64,000 nt of DNA from JAVVVD01 sp036652795 (GTDB lineage Bacteria; Bacillota; Clostridia; Christensenellales; CAG-138): positions 186,001 to 250,000 of the forward strand of contig JAVVVD010000001.1 in assembly GCA_036652795.1 (NCBI GenBank), read 5' to 3'. A program made the translations under genes and the position numbers. Positions 9,229 through 18,494 of the stretch are shown piece after piece. Position 1 is the first letter of the stretch. Each line of letters opens with the position of its first letter. Under the pieces are notes generated by a model. It saw only the letters and a program-made list of their open reading frames with translations. It was not told the DNA's origin and ran no database searches.

Positions 9229-9927
9229 ATGTTAAGTAAGCTTGGACAACAAATTTATAATACGCTGATTGTAAATGACCGCTGGAAGATGTTCCTGGAT
9301 GGCCTTATGGTCACCCTGATGATAGCCAGTATCGCTGTGTTGATGGGTATAGCGATAGGTTCGCTTGTTGCAATAGCAAAGGTGAATGCTATGCACAATA
9401 AGCGACTTAAGTGGCTCAGTGTGATATGCGATATTTATTTGGCAATAATACGTGGTACGCCCGTACTCGTCCAGCTTTTGATAATGTACTACATCATTTT
9501 TGCAGCAGCGCCTATCGAAATGGCACCATATGTGGCAGCGCTTGCATTTGGAATAAACAGTGGCGCATATGTTGCGGAGATTGTGCGCTCTGGTATAATG
9601 GCTGTGCCAAAGGGACAGATGGAGGCGGGACGTTCGCTGGGCTTGACCAATGGCATGGCAATGCGGGAGATAGTATTTCCGCAGGCTGTAAAGAATATCC
9701 TGCCGGCGCTGGGAAATGAGTTTATCACGCTGTTTAAAGAAACTTCGGTTGTGGGTTATGTTGCGGTAATGGATCTTACGCGTGCGGCGGAGCTGGTCAG
9801 GTCAAGGACGCTGGATGCGTTCGTTCCGCTCATATTCATTGCGCTGATATATCTGGGGATTGTGATACTGATTACATTGGTGCTTAGAAAGCTGGAGAAA
9901 AAGCTTGCACAAAGCGATGCAAGGTAG
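9229..9927 (+). CDS. Amino-acid ABC transporter permease
   Basis: This 232-residue integral membrane protein is of the HisM/GlnP type with about five hydrophobic segments. The EAA loop that docks the ATPase is seen in GQMEAGRSLGLTNGMAMREIVFPQA, and the substrate-path segment RGTPVLVQLLIMYY is typical. One permease gene implies a homodimeric channel. It lies between its binding protein and ATPase. Confidence 0.93.
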   Translation: MLSKLGQQIYNTLIVNDRWKMFLDGLMVTLMIASIAVLMGIAIGSLVAIAKVNAMHNKRLKWLSVICDIYLAIIRGTPVLVQLLIMYYIIFAAAPIEMAPYVAALAFGINSGAYVAEIVRSGIMAVPKGQMEAGRSLGLTNGMAMREIVFPQAVKNILPALGNEFITLFKETSVVGYVAVMDLTRAAELVRSRTLDAFVPLIFIALIYLGIVILITLVLRKLEKKLAQSDAR

Positions 9928-9936
9928 GGATAGGTT

Positions 9937-10662
9937 ATGATTATTGTAAAGGGTCTTTATAAGCGCTTTGGCAGCGGAAATATGGTTTTAAACGGGATAG
10001 ACGAGCAGATACAACGCGGTGAGAAGGTGGTAATAATAGGTCCTTCAGGCAGCGGTAAATCCACCTTCTTGCGCTGCATAAACATGCTCGAGGAGCCAAC
10101 TGACGGTGAAATATGGTTTGAGGGAAAGCTTCTTACGGATAAGAATACCAACATTGATAAGGTAAGACAGAAGATGGGTATGGTATTCCAGCAGTTTAAT
10201 CTATTTCCGCATAAAACAGTGAGACAGAATATCACGCTTGCACCGGTCAAACTGAACTTAATTGGGCAAGAACAGGCCGATGAGCGGGCGGAGGCACTAC
10301 TTAAAAGGACTGGCCTTTTGGATAAAATAGATTCGTTTCCAGCGCAGCTTTCCGGCGGACAGCAGCAGCGCGTAGCCATAGTCCGAGCGCTTGCGATGAA
10401 CCCGGATGTGATGCTGTTTGACGAACCTACATCTGCGCTTGATCCGGAAATGGTAGGCGAAGTGCTGGATTTTATGCGTACACTTGCGGATGAGGGAATG
10501 ACGATGGTGGTTGTAACACACGAGATGGGCTTTGCAAAGGAAGTAGCAACGCGCTGCATGTTCATGGATAGCGGAAAAATATTAGAACAAAACAGCCCGA
10601 GTGAGTTTTTTGAGAACCCACAAAATCCAAGGTTGCGCGACTTTTTGTCAAAGGTGTTATAG
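9937..10662 (+). CDS. Amino-acid ABC transporter ATP-binding protein
   Basis: This 241-residue ATPase of the GlnQ/HisP family has Walker A GPSGSGKST, the Q-loop VFQQFNLFPHKT, signature LSGGQQQRVAI, Walker B VMLFDEPTSALDPE and the H-loop VVVTHEMGFA. It energises uptake through the permease 10 bases upstream. The operon ends here. Confidence 0.95.
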   Translation: MIIVKGLYKRFGSGNMVLNGIDEQIQRGEKVVIIGPSGSGKSTFLRCINMLEEPTDGEIWFEGKLLTDKNTNIDKVRQKMGMVFQQFNLFPHKTVRQNITLAPVKLNLIGQEQADERAEALLKRTGLLDKIDSFPAQLSGGQQQRVAIVRALAMNPDVMLFDEPTSALDPEMVGEVLDFMRTLADEGMTMVVVTHEMGFAKEVATRCMFMDSGKILEQNSPSEFFENPQNPRLRDFLSKVL

Positions 10663-10696
10663 AATTTGCGTAAAACAAGTGTTAACATAAAAAAAA

Positions 10697-10722
10697 GAGC
10701 CGTCCCTAAATTGGGACGGCTC
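10697..10722 (-). terminator. Terminator between the ABC operon and glyS
   Basis: GAGCCGTCCC (10697-10706) pairs perfectly with GGGACGGCTC (10713-10722). The A6 run before it gives a U-tract when read on the minus strand, so it mainly ends glyS. It may also stop the plus-strand operon. Confidence 0.85.
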
Positions 10723-10737
10723 ATTATGTATTTTGAG

Positions 10738-12129
10738 TTAAAAGTATATGCGATTATTAACGTATTCCACCAGTTGATCGATAGGTAGCCTTATCTGCGC
10801 CATTGTATCGCGGTCGCGCACGGTAACGGAGCCATCTTCAAGCGTATCAAAGTCTATGGTGATACACATAGGGGTACCGACTTCATCAGCCCTGCGGTAG
10901 CGTTTGCCTATAGCGCCGGAATCGTCGTAGTCTACCATAAAGTACTTTGACAACAATGCATAAACCTCCAACGCTTTATCGCCAAGCTTGTTCTTTTGTA
11001 ATGGCAATATGGCTGCCTTGTATGGCGCAAGGGCGGGGTGAAGGTGAAGTATGTTGCGTGTTTCGCCATCTTCAAGCTTTTCCTCATCGTATGCATCACA
11101 CAGGAAAGCAAGAGTAACCCTGTCTGCACCGAGCGAAGGCTCTACGCAGTAGGGAACATACTTAGCGTTCGTAAATGGATCCTGATATTCAAAGCTTACG
11201 CCAGAATGCGCTGCGTGTGCTTTAAGATCAAAGTCTGTGCGGCTGGCAACGCCCCAAAGCTCGCCCCAGCCAAACGGAAAGAGGTATTCGATGTCGGTAG
11301 TACCATTGGAGTAGTGCGAAAGCTCTGCCTGCTCATGCTCGCGCAGTCTTATATGTTCTTGCGTCATTCCCAACGAAAGCAAGAAATTCTTGGCATAATC
11401 CTTCCAATAGACGTACCATTTCATCTCGGTACCGGGTTCACAAAAAAATTCAAGCTCCATCTGTTCAAATTCACGCGTGCGGAATGTGAAGTTGCCCGGG
11501 GTTATCTCGTTGCGGAAGGATTTGCCAACCTGAGCTATGCCAAATGGAATTTTGCGGCGAGTGGTACGCTGGACATTTTTAAAGTTGACAAAGATTCCCT
11601 GTGCAGTTTCGGGGCGCAGATAAAGTTCGCTGGCCGTATCCTCGTTTACGCCTTGAAATGTCTTAAACATCATGTTGAATTTGCGGATGCCCGTAAAATC
11701 AGACTTACCACACTCGGGGCAGACTATACCATTTTCTGCAATATATTGCTGCATCTGCTCATGACTCCATCCGTCGGGATGCACATCCGCAAGATTGTGC
11801 GTATTTGCATAATCCTCTATTAGCTTGTCGGCGCGGAAGCGCGCCTTACAGGCTTTACAATCCATAAGCGGGTCATTGAAATTGACTACATGTCCTGAGG
11901 CTACCCATGTTTCGGGGTTCATCAATATGGCAGAATCCATACCAACGTTGTATGGGCTTTCCTGCACAAATTTACGCCACCATGCTTTTTTTACATTATT
12001 TTTGAACTCTACGCCAAGGGGGCCGTAATCCCATGTGTTCGCCAGCCCACCATATATTTCCGAACCCGCAAATATAAAGCCGCGGTTTTTGCACAGCGCA
12101 ACGATCTTATCCATGCCGAATGCTGACAT
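10738..12129 (-). CDS. glyS: Glycyl-tRNA synthetase, dimeric single-chain type
   Basis: This 463-residue class II synthetase attaches glycine to tRNA-Gly. Characteristic parts are NRGFIFAGSEIYGGLANTWDYG near the N-terminus, LRPETAQGIFVNFKNV (motif 2 region), FRNEITPGNFTFRTREFEQME and the motif 3 region SLGADRVTLAFL, followed by a C-terminal anticodon-binding domain. An upstream in-frame Met exists, but the start at 12129 (MSAFGMDKIV) has an AAGGAG ribosome-binding site 10 bases before it. No T-box was seen in its leader. Confidence 0.95.
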   Translation of the reverse strand: MSAFGMDKIVALCKNRGFIFAGSEIYGGLANTWDYGPLGVEFKNNVKKAWWRKFVQESPYNVGMDSAILMNPETWVASGHVVNFNDPLMDCKACKARFRADKLIEDYANTHNLADVHPDGWSHEQMQQYIAENGIVCPECGKSDFTGIRKFNMMFKTFQGVNEDTASELYLRPETAQGIFVNFKNVQRTTRRKIPFGIAQVGKSFRNEITPGNFTFRTREFEQMELEFFCEPGTEMKWYVYWKDYAKNFLLSLGMTQEHIRLREHEQAELSHYSNGTTDIEYLFPFGWGELWGVASRTDFDLKAHAAHSGVSFEYQDPFTNAKYVPYCVEPSLGADRVTLAFLCDAYDEEKLEDGETRNILHLHPALAPYKAAILPLQKNKLGDKALEVYALLSKYFMVDYDDSGAIGKRYRRADEVGTPMCITIDFDTLEDGSVTVRDRDTMAQIRLPIDQLVEYVNNRIYF

Positions 12130-12296
12130 AAAAACAATACTCCTTCCGATTGTAGGGAATACGTACATCCCCATAAAAACAATACGAATATGATAACACA
12201 GAGGATGATTTTGTCAAGATGCACACAATGCCGCCGAATTGCGTAATATATCGTAGCAAGAGCGCTAAGCGCGCGATTATGTTAGGAGGCGTATAG

Positions 12297-12584
12297 ATGT
12301 TTAATCTTGGTAATGGAAGCAACTGGTGGTGGATAATTATCCTGCTGCTAATTTCGGGCAATGGCTGCGGCTGTGGTAATAGTTGCGGTAATAGTTGCGG
12401 TAATAGTGGTTGCGGCTGTCAGGATGATTGCGGTTGCGGCAACAATTCATGGTGGATAATCATACTGGTGCTGCTTATGAGCGGCTGCTGTGGCAACAGC
12501 GGATGCGGCTGCGATAACAACAACAGTTGCGGCATGAATAACAGCTGCGGCATGAACAATGGTTGCGGATGTGGCTGCAACTAA
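12297..12584 (+). CDS. Small Cys/Gly/Asn-rich protein with two Trp-led hydrophobic segments
   Basis: This 95-residue protein is not recognised. It has an internal duplication: NWWWIIILLLIS then a Cys-Gly-Asn block, and SWWIIILVLLMS then another such block. There are 17 cysteines, mostly as GCGC and NSCGN. The hydrophobic parts could each cross or dip into the membrane. A strong AGGAGG at 12284-12289 and the terminator at 12632 support a real gene. Such Cys-Gly repeat proteins resemble spore-coat or surface structural proteins in composition, but no function is claimed. Confidence 0.7.
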   Translation: MFNLGNGSNWWWIIILLLISGNGCGCGNSCGNSCGNSGCGCQDDCGCGNNSWWIIILVLLMSGCCGNSGCGCDNNNSCGMNNSCGMNNGCGCGCN

Positions 12585-12631
12585 TGCGAGGATGGGCAAA
12601 CATAACTGCCCGCGTCACCCTTGCGCAAAGG

Positions 12632-12670
12632 AAAGAGCCGTACTTATCGGACGCGTACGGCTCTTTTTCA
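12632..12670 (+). terminator. Rho-independent terminator after the Cys-rich gene
   Basis: AAAGAGCCGTAC and GTACGGCTCTTT form a 12-bp stem (about 12632-12666), followed by further T. The A-run at the 5' side lets it work for the minus-strand gene as well. Confidence 0.85.
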
Positions 12671-12677
12671 TATCAGG

Positions 12678-12935
12678 TTAAGTTAAAATTGGTTTTTCAT
12701 CTATGAGAATAAGTTTTTGCGCATGTGATAACTTCTTATATTCGTACTCGCGGCGCATAGCAGCACTCTTATCTTCAAATTCTTCAATGAACGCCAGCTC
12801 TACAGGTAAATGTGCACGCGTATACTTTGCACCCTTGCCGCTGTTATGCGTGGCAAGTCGTTTTTTAATGTTAGCTGTATAACCTGAATAAAGTGATCCA
12901 TCCGCACAGCGAAGGATATAGGAATAGTATGGCAT
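12678..12935 (-). CDS. GIY-YIG nuclease superfamily protein (YhbQ/UPF0213 type)
   Basis: This is an 85-residue single-domain GIY-YIG protein. The motif is seen as YYSYILRCADGSLYSGYT, with KRLATHNSGKGAKYTRAHLP and the acidic helix AAMRREYEYKKL. Members of this group are small putative DNA-repair or DNA-processing nucleases in the cytoplasm. The start at 12935 (MPYYSYIL) fits the family; a Met seven codons upstream would overlap the preceding gene. Confidence 0.85.
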   Translation of the reverse strand: MPYYSYILRCADGSLYSGYTANIKKRLATHNSGKGAKYTRAHLPVELAFIEEFEDKSAAMRREYEYKKLSHAQKLILIDEKPILT

Positions 12936-12936
12936 A

Positions 12937-13551
12937 TTAATAGCCAAGCTCCTCATCTACCAATATAAGGTGAAATTGCTCGATATGCTTGGGGGGATAT
13001 TCGATAATGCTGGTGACTCTGCATATGCGCTGAGGCGCGCTGCAATTGCCGCATTTTCCAGTAATTGCGCATGGCGTGTTATAGCCCAGCCGCCGTGCGT
13101 TAAGCGGGCATGCTATGGATTTTATTCGATCAATAGCGGCAGGTATATCTGCCGCAAGCTTATTTTTACCTATTATCAATATGACCCTGTGCGGCCCAAA
13201 TATCATACCGGCGATACGGTTGCCTGTACCATCTATATTGACAAGCTCACCATGCATTGTTATGGCGTTTGTGGAGCATAGATAGTAATCTGCACGCAAT
13301 GCATCCCTGTCCGGCTGCCATTCTGGCTCGCCAATTGAGGTCATGTGTTTAAATGCTGTGCCTCCGCGTGCTTTTAGTTCTTCATAGATATTAAGATTGG
13401 CAACTGTCATTGATCCGCCGAAGCCAACAGAACCATTGCCGATGATGTCAAGTGCTATCACCTTCGCTTGAGCGCCATTTTGAGCTGTGTGCACAGTATA
13501 AGCTCGCTTTTCAAGCAAGGATACATATTGGGCATAATTTTCACAAAACAC
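12937..13551 (-). CDS. LUD-domain protein (lactate-utilisation/DUF162 family)
   Basis: This protein of about 204 residues has the LUD fold: IGNGSVGFGGSMTVANL near residue 40, then LCSTNAITMHGELVNIDGTG and RIAGMIFGPHRVILIIGKNKL. A Cys-rich patch CGNCSAPQRICR lies near the C-terminus. Related LutB/LutC proteins take part in lactate oxidation, but stand-alone copies like this are uncharacterised. The GTG at 13551 is chosen because GGAGG (13560-13564 on the complement) sits 8 bases before it. The stop abuts the GIY-YIG start. Confidence 0.8.
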   Translation of the reverse strand: MFCENYAQYVSLLEKRAYTVHTAQNGAQAKVIALDIIGNGSVGFGGSMTVANLNIYEELKARGGTAFKHMTSIGEPEWQPDRDALRADYYLCSTNAITMHGELVNIDGTGNRIAGMIFGPHRVILIIGKNKLAADIPAAIDRIKSIACPLNARRLGYNTPCAITGKCGNCSAPQRICRVTSIIEYPPKHIEQFHLILVDEELGY

Positions 13552-13678
13552 AATATAAACCTCCAATAATCAAAATATAAAGTTACTTCTATAATAACAC
13601 TGTAGCGCGGCGCTTGCAATTTAACGCGCTATAAAGTATCATTTCTAATAAAGAAAGCCCTGATGGTGGAGGATTAAT

Positions 13679-15481
13679 ATGGCATATAGCCAAGAACTTA
13701 TAAGAAATTTTTGCATAATAGCACACATAGATCACGGAAAATCAACACTTGCAGACCGTATGATGGAGCTTACTAACACGGTTGCAAGGCGAGATATGGA
13801 GGATCAATTGCTCGACACAATGGATATCGAGCGCGAACGCGGCATTACGATAAAAGCTACTGCCGTGCGTATGTTCTACACGCACACGGACGGTAAACGC
13901 TATATGTTCAACCTGATTGACACGCCGGGCCACGTGGACTTCACCTATGAAGTATCGCGCAGCCTTGCTGCCTGCGAGGGCGCAGTGCTTGTTGTGGACG
14001 CAACTCAGGGCATTGAAGCACAAACGTTAGCTAATGTATATCTCGCGCTGGATAACGGACTTGAGATAATGCCGGTGATAAATAAAATTGATCTGCCAAG
14101 CTCACAGCCGGAATACGTAATAAAAGAAATTGAGGACGTAATCGGGCTTCCGGCCGCCGACGCGCCGCAGATATCCGCAAAGATGGGCACAAATGTTGAA
14201 AAAGTGCTCGCTCAAATAGTTGATCTTATTCCACCACCCAAGGGGGATATATCGGCGCCATTGCGAGCATTGATATTTGATAGCATATACGATAACTATA
14301 AGGGTGCATTAAGCTATGTACGAATAATGGAGGGCAGGGTAGTCCCTGGTATGCGCATACGCTCCATGGCTAGCGGCAACGAGTTTGAAGTGACTGAAGT
14401 CGGCTTTTTCGCACCATCGTGGAAGCCCACGGATGAGCTGTGCGCGGGTGAGGTGGGATATATAGCCGCTTCAATTAAGAGCGTAGCAGAAACAAAGGTT
14501 GGCGATACGATAACAGATGCCGATAATCCGGCAAAAATTCCGTTGCCAGGTTATAAACAGGCGCACCCAATGGTATTCTGCGGCATCTACCCAGCTGATG
14601 GCGCTGAGTATGAAAGCCTGCATGATGCGTTGGATAAACTGGTGCTCAACGACGCTTCCGTTACATATGAGCCGGAAACTTCGATGGCACTTGGCTTTGG
14701 CTTCAGGTGCGGTTTCCTTGGGCTTTTGCATATGGAAATAACGCAGGAACGTCTGGAGCGTGAGTTTGATATTGACCTTGTAACAACGGCGCCTAGCGTA
14801 ATATACAGGGTTATGAAAACGGATGGCAGTGAACTAATGATAGATAACCCAAGCAATCTTCCGCCTGTGGCAGAGATACAATATATGGAAGAGCCTATGG
14901 TAGAAGCGCATATAATAACGCCATCCGAATATGTGGGCACGATAATGGAGCTGTGTCAGGAAAAACGCGGAATATTCGGAGATATGAAATATATCGAAGA
15001 AAAACGAGTTAACATAAAATATGAACTACCACTAAACGAGATTATATATGATTTTTTTGATCAATTAAAGTCACGCAGCCGCGGCTATGCTTCATTTGAT
15101 TATGAGCTAAAGGAATACCAGCGCTCGGATCTTGTGAAGCTGGACTTTCTGCTAAATAGCGATATTTGTGATGCACTTTCAACAATCGTGCACCGTGATA
15201 AATCATATGCAAAGGGAAGGGCGGTAGCGGAAAAACTTCAGGAAGTAATACCGCGCCAGCAGTTCGAAATACCCATTCAGGCGGCGATAGGCGGCAAGAT
15301 AATTGCACGTGAAACGGTGCGCGCCGTGCGCAAGGATGTGCTTGCAAAATGCTACGGCGGCGATATCAGCCGCAAAAAAAAGCTGCTTGAAAAGCAAAAG
15401 GAAGGTAAGAAGCGCATGCGTCAGGTAGGCTCAGTGTCGCTGCCAAGCGATGCGTTTATGAGCGTATTGCGTATAGACTGA
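13679..15481 (+). CDS. lepA: Elongation factor 4 (back-translocase LepA)
   Basis: This 600-residue translational GTPase has G1 AHIDHGKSTLADR, G2 region RERGITIKA, G3 DTPGHVDF and G4 NKIDLPSS. The C-terminal domain unique to LepA ends QVGSVSLPSDAFMSVLRID. It binds ribosomes, probably when stalled. hemW follows 3 bases after the stop, the common lepA-hemW pair. Confidence 0.97.
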   Translation: MAYSQELIRNFCIIAHIDHGKSTLADRMMELTNTVARRDMEDQLLDTMDIERERGITIKATAVRMFYTHTDGKRYMFNLIDTPGHVDFTYEVSRSLAACEGAVLVVDATQGIEAQTLANVYLALDNGLEIMPVINKIDLPSSQPEYVIKEIEDVIGLPAADAPQISAKMGTNVEKVLAQIVDLIPPPKGDISAPLRALIFDSIYDNYKGALSYVRIMEGRVVPGMRIRSMASGNEFEVTEVGFFAPSWKPTDELCAGEVGYIAASIKSVAETKVGDTITDADNPAKIPLPGYKQAHPMVFCGIYPADGAEYESLHDALDKLVLNDASVTYEPETSMALGFGFRCGFLGLLHMEITQERLEREFDIDLVTTAPSVIYRVMKTDGSELMIDNPSNLPPVAEIQYMEEPMVEAHIITPSEYVGTIMELCQEKRGIFGDMKYIEEKRVNIKYELPLNEIIYDFFDQLKSRSRGYASFDYELKEYQRSDLVKLDFLLNSDICDALSTIVHRDKSYAKGRAVAEKLQEVIPRQQFEIPIQAAIGGKIIARETVRAVRKDVLAKCYGGDISRKKKLLEKQKEGKKRMRQVGSVSLPSDAFMSVLRID

Positions 15482-15484
15482 GCC

Positions 15485-16630
15485 ATGGCAGGACTGTATA
15501 TTCACATACCATTCTGCACAAGTAAATGCAGCTATTGCGATTTCGTGTCCTTTGCGGATCATACCTGCATGGATGCATATATGAATGCACTCAATATCGA
15601 GATGAAGCTTGCAAGCCAAGGCGTACGTGAGCTTGTGTTTGATACTGTGTTTATAGGCGGGGGAACCCCGTCAATACTGCCGCAAAATGCTATTGTGGAG
15701 CTGCTGCACACTGCACGGCGATGCTTTGCACTTGAAGCGGACGCAGAGATCACAATTGAGAGCAATCCAGGTACACTTGATGCAAAAAAGCTTTACACAT
15801 ATCGCTCGTGCGGAATAAACCGGCTGTCGATGGGCTTGCAGAGTGCGGAAGATTCATTACTAACTGGCATAGGAAGAAGGCATACTGCAAGTGATTTTTA
15901 TAAAAGCTTTGCACTTGCGCGTGCGTGTGGGTTTAATAATATAAATGTGGATGTAATGTATGGTTTGCCGGATCAGCACACGAAAAACCACATAGATACG
16001 CTACAGGCAATTTGTGAGCTTAACGTGGAACATATATCCGCATATTCGCTGATACTTGAGGAAGGCACACCGCTATTTAACAGGGTAAAGCGCGGTGAGT
16101 GCATATTGCCGGATGATGACGCGGTATATGATATGCACAGGCAAACGATAGAATATCTTAAACGCGCAGGATACAAGCGCTACGAGATATCAAACTATGC
16201 ACTAGACGGCAGAATGTGTCGGCATAATCTGAACTATTGGGACAATGGAGAATACCTAGGCATTGGACTGGCGGCGCATTCGTCGCTTAAAAAGCAGGGG
16301 CATATACTGCGGTTTGCCAACTGTATAGATATAAACAGTTATGTAGATAAGCTAAACGAAGGCATGCTTCCAACGGAGGAGCAAACCGTTATACAGCGCA
16401 GTGAAGAGATGTTCGAATGCGTTATGCTGGGCTTGCGGAAAACATGCGGACTTAAGCTTGTGGATTTTGAACAAAGATTCGGTACAAGCCTGTTGAACAC
16501 ATACGAAAATGCTGTGACACAGCTTGTGCAGCGGGGTTGGCTTACTATAACAAAGGATCATATATATCTTACAGATGAAGGGCTGGATATGCAGAATGCG
16601 GCGCTGCTCACCTTTATGGAGGATGATTGA
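15485..16630 (+). CDS. hemW: Radical SAM heme chaperone HemW
   Basis: This 381-residue radical SAM protein has the 4Fe-4S motif HIPFCTSKCSYCDF at the very N-terminus. It continues with VFIGGGTPSILP, ESNPGTLD, GINRLSMGLQS and the C-terminal HNLNYWDNGEYLGIGLAAHS. HemW-type proteins carry heme to target proteins. They resemble HemN but lack its full motif set (CxxxCxxCxC). Confidence 0.93.
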   Translation: MAGLYIHIPFCTSKCSYCDFVSFADHTCMDAYMNALNIEMKLASQGVRELVFDTVFIGGGTPSILPQNAIVELLHTARRCFALEADAEITIESNPGTLDAKKLYTYRSCGINRLSMGLQSAEDSLLTGIGRRHTASDFYKSFALARACGFNNINVDVMYGLPDQHTKNHIDTLQAICELNVEHISAYSLILEEGTPLFNRVKRGECILPDDDAVYDMHRQTIEYLKRAGYKRYEISNYALDGRMCRHNLNYWDNGEYLGIGLAAHSSLKKQGHILRFANCIDINSYVDKLNEGMLPTEEQTVIQRSEEMFECVMLGLRKTCGLKLVDFEQRFGTSLLNTYENAVTQLVQRGWLTITKDHIYLTDEGLDMQNAALLTFMEDD

Positions 16631-16724
16631 TATAGCATGATGGTGTTCTTCTAACACAGCTTAGCCATACCGCAATAATCATGCTAATGTTGCTGTTTTG
16701 TCACAATAGAAGGCCCCGGCGCAC

Positions 16725-16753
16725 TTGACAAGGATTGCTGCCGGTGCTATTTT
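16725..16753 (+). promoter_or_regulatory. Sigma-A promoter of the heat-shock operon
   Basis: TTGACA (16725-16730), a 17-base spacer and TATTTT (16748-16753) lie 11 bases upstream of the CIRCE operator, the usual arrangement for HrcA-repressed operons. Confidence 0.8.
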
Positions 16754-16763
16754 ATTTCTGTGG

Positions 16764-16790
16764 TTAGCACTCAAATGAAACGAGTGCTAA
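16764..16790 (+). promoter_or_regulatory. CIRCE operator (HrcA binding site)
   Basis: TTAGCACTC, a 9-base spacer and GAGTGCTAA match the CIRCE consensus perfectly. HrcA encoded just downstream should bind here and repress the operon at normal temperature. Confidence 0.97.
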
Positions 16791-16830
16791 TAACGTGCCG
16801 GAAGGTGTTTAAGGCGAGGAGGTGTGTGTC

Positions 16831-17874
16831 ATGCCTGACCTGGATATAAGAAAAATTCGAATATTGCAGGCTATAATCGATGATTATATATTGACGGCAG
16901 CGCCTGTTGGCTCGCGAACAATCTCAAAGCATCCAGATATAGGGCTTTCCTCGGCAACGATACGCAATGAAATGTCAGACCTTGAGGAGCTTGGCTATTT
17001 GGAACAGCCGCATACATCTGCTGGGCGCGTACCATCGGATAAGGCATACCGCCTATATGTGAACAGTATCATGCAGAAATCGAGGCTCTCGGCGGATGAA
17101 ATGCAATATATACAACGGCATTTTTCCAATACACTGGATGAGGTTGAACGTATAGTCAGGCAGACGGCATGGGTGCTTTCCAACATCACCAACTATACAT
17201 CAATGGTGCTTAAGCCGCAGATACACACGGTGAAGCTAAAACACATACAGTTGGTTCCGGTAAGTGAGGGCAAGGCGCTGCTAGTAATCGTTACGGACGC
17301 GGGTATAACGCGGGACGCGATAATAAGAATACCGCATGATATGGATGTTACGCAGCTGGAGAGACTTTCGCATATACTTACGGCTAAGCTGACAAACAGC
17401 AGATTGGATAATGTGAGCAATGTGCTTATTCCGGAGTTGGCCGCCCAGATAGGTGAGCACAGGGAATTCCTCAATGCAATGCTGGAAACTGTGCAAAGAA
17501 GTATGCAACCAACCGGCGGAAATGTGGAATTGAGCGGAAAGACGAATATACTTAATTATCCGGAATACAACGATATCGACAAGGCCAAAAGCTTTTTAGC
17601 TGCGATCGAAGAACAGGATGTGTTGTATAAAATGCTTACAGACGCATCTAAGGTGGAGTTCTCAATTACCATAGGCAACGAGAACAATTCAACGGACATG
17701 AAGGATTGCAGCGTGGTCACAGCAACCTATAAGGTAGGAGATGTGTCCATGGGTTCCATGGGAATAATAGGGCCTACGCGCATGGATTATTCGCGGGTAC
17801 TTGCTGTGCTGGGCTATATAGGCAAAAGCCTTAGCGATATACTTACTAATATGTTTGAAGAGGAGCACGACTGA
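16831..17874 (+). CDS. hrcA: Heat-inducible transcription repressor HrcA
   Basis: This 347-residue repressor has an N-terminal winged-helix region: ILQAIIDDYILTAAPVGSRTIS, LSSATIRNEMSDLEELGYLEQPHTSAGRVPSDKAYR. The C-terminal part ends GSMGIIGPTRMDYSRVLAVLGYIG, as in the family. The ATG at 16831 is preceded by AGGAGG (16817-16822). An upstream in-frame GTG overlaps that ribosome-binding site and was not used. It represses its own operon through CIRCE. Confidence 0.96.
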   Translation: MPDLDIRKIRILQAIIDDYILTAAPVGSRTISKHPDIGLSSATIRNEMSDLEELGYLEQPHTSAGRVPSDKAYRLYVNSIMQKSRLSADEMQYIQRHFSNTLDEVERIVRQTAWVLSNITNYTSMVLKPQIHTVKLKHIQLVPVSEGKALLVIVTDAGITRDAIIRIPHDMDVTQLERLSHILTAKLTNSRLDNVSNVLIPELAAQIGEHREFLNAMLETVQRSMQPTGGNVELSGKTNILNYPEYNDIDKAKSFLAAIEEQDVLYKMLTDASKVEFSITIGNENNSTDMKDCSVVTATYKVGDVSMGSMGIIGPTRMDYSRVLAVLGYIGKSLSDILTNMFEEEHD

Positions 17875-17875
17875 T

Positions 17876-18463
17876 TTGAACAGGAAAAAAGAAAATACAT
17901 CGGAACTTACAGCGGAGCAGGAGCTTCAGAGGCAGACTGGATGTGACGCAGACAAAACTGCTGATGCACCATCAGAAGAACTGCCTGAAAACGTAACCCT
18001 ATCGCGTCAGGAATTTACTGAGGTCAAGGAGCATATAGAAAAGCTCCAGAAGGAAAAAGATGATACAGTGATACTGGCACAGCGACTGCAAGCAGACTTT
18101 GATAACTTTCGCAAGCGCAATGCGTCCGTGCATATTGATAGCATGGATGAGGGGATGCGAAGCCTGATAAAAGATATGCTGCCAGCGCTTGACAATTTTG
18201 ATCGCGCAATGGACAATTGCCCCGCTGATGCCGCCTGGACTGAAGGGATTAAATTGGTTCAACGGCAGCTAATGGATGTGCTGATAAAGAATGGACTTGA
18301 AGAAATACCGTCTGACGGTATGTTTGATCCCACGCTGCATGATGCAGTTATGCAGGAGGAAGTGGATGGACTTGAATGTGGCATGGTAGCCGAGGTGTTA
18401 CAAAAGGGCTATAGGGTAAATGATCGCATAATTCGCCATAGCATGGTGAAGGTTGCGAAATAA
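17876..18463 (+). CDS. grpE: Nucleotide exchange factor GrpE
   Basis: This protein of about 195 residues drives ADP/ATP exchange on DnaK. The long N-terminal helix (TEVKEHIEKLQKEKDDTVILAQRLQADFDNFRKR) is a coiled coil. The C-terminal beta domain contains MFDPTLHDAVMQEE and VLQKGYRVNDRIIRHSMVKVAK, typical of GrpE. The start is taken as TTG 17876, two bases after the hrcA stop, with AGGAG inside the end of hrcA. A TTG 21 bases upstream is an alternative. Confidence 0.93.
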   Translation: MNRKKENTSELTAEQELQRQTGCDADKTADAPSEELPENVTLSRQEFTEVKEHIEKLQKEKDDTVILAQRLQADFDNFRKRNASVHIDSMDEGMRSLIKDMLPALDNFDRAMDNCPADAAWTEGIKLVQRQLMDVLIKNGLEEIPSDGMFDPTLHDAVMQEEVDGLECGMVAEVLQKGYRVNDRIIRHSMVKVAK

Positions 18464-18494
18464 TAAATAAAACAAAACTGGAGGAAATATAGTT

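Noticed and set aside
11038..11823. Long plus-strand ORF of 261 codons opposite glyS
   Set aside because: It is a shadow of glyS in the complementary strand; glyS has full motif support.
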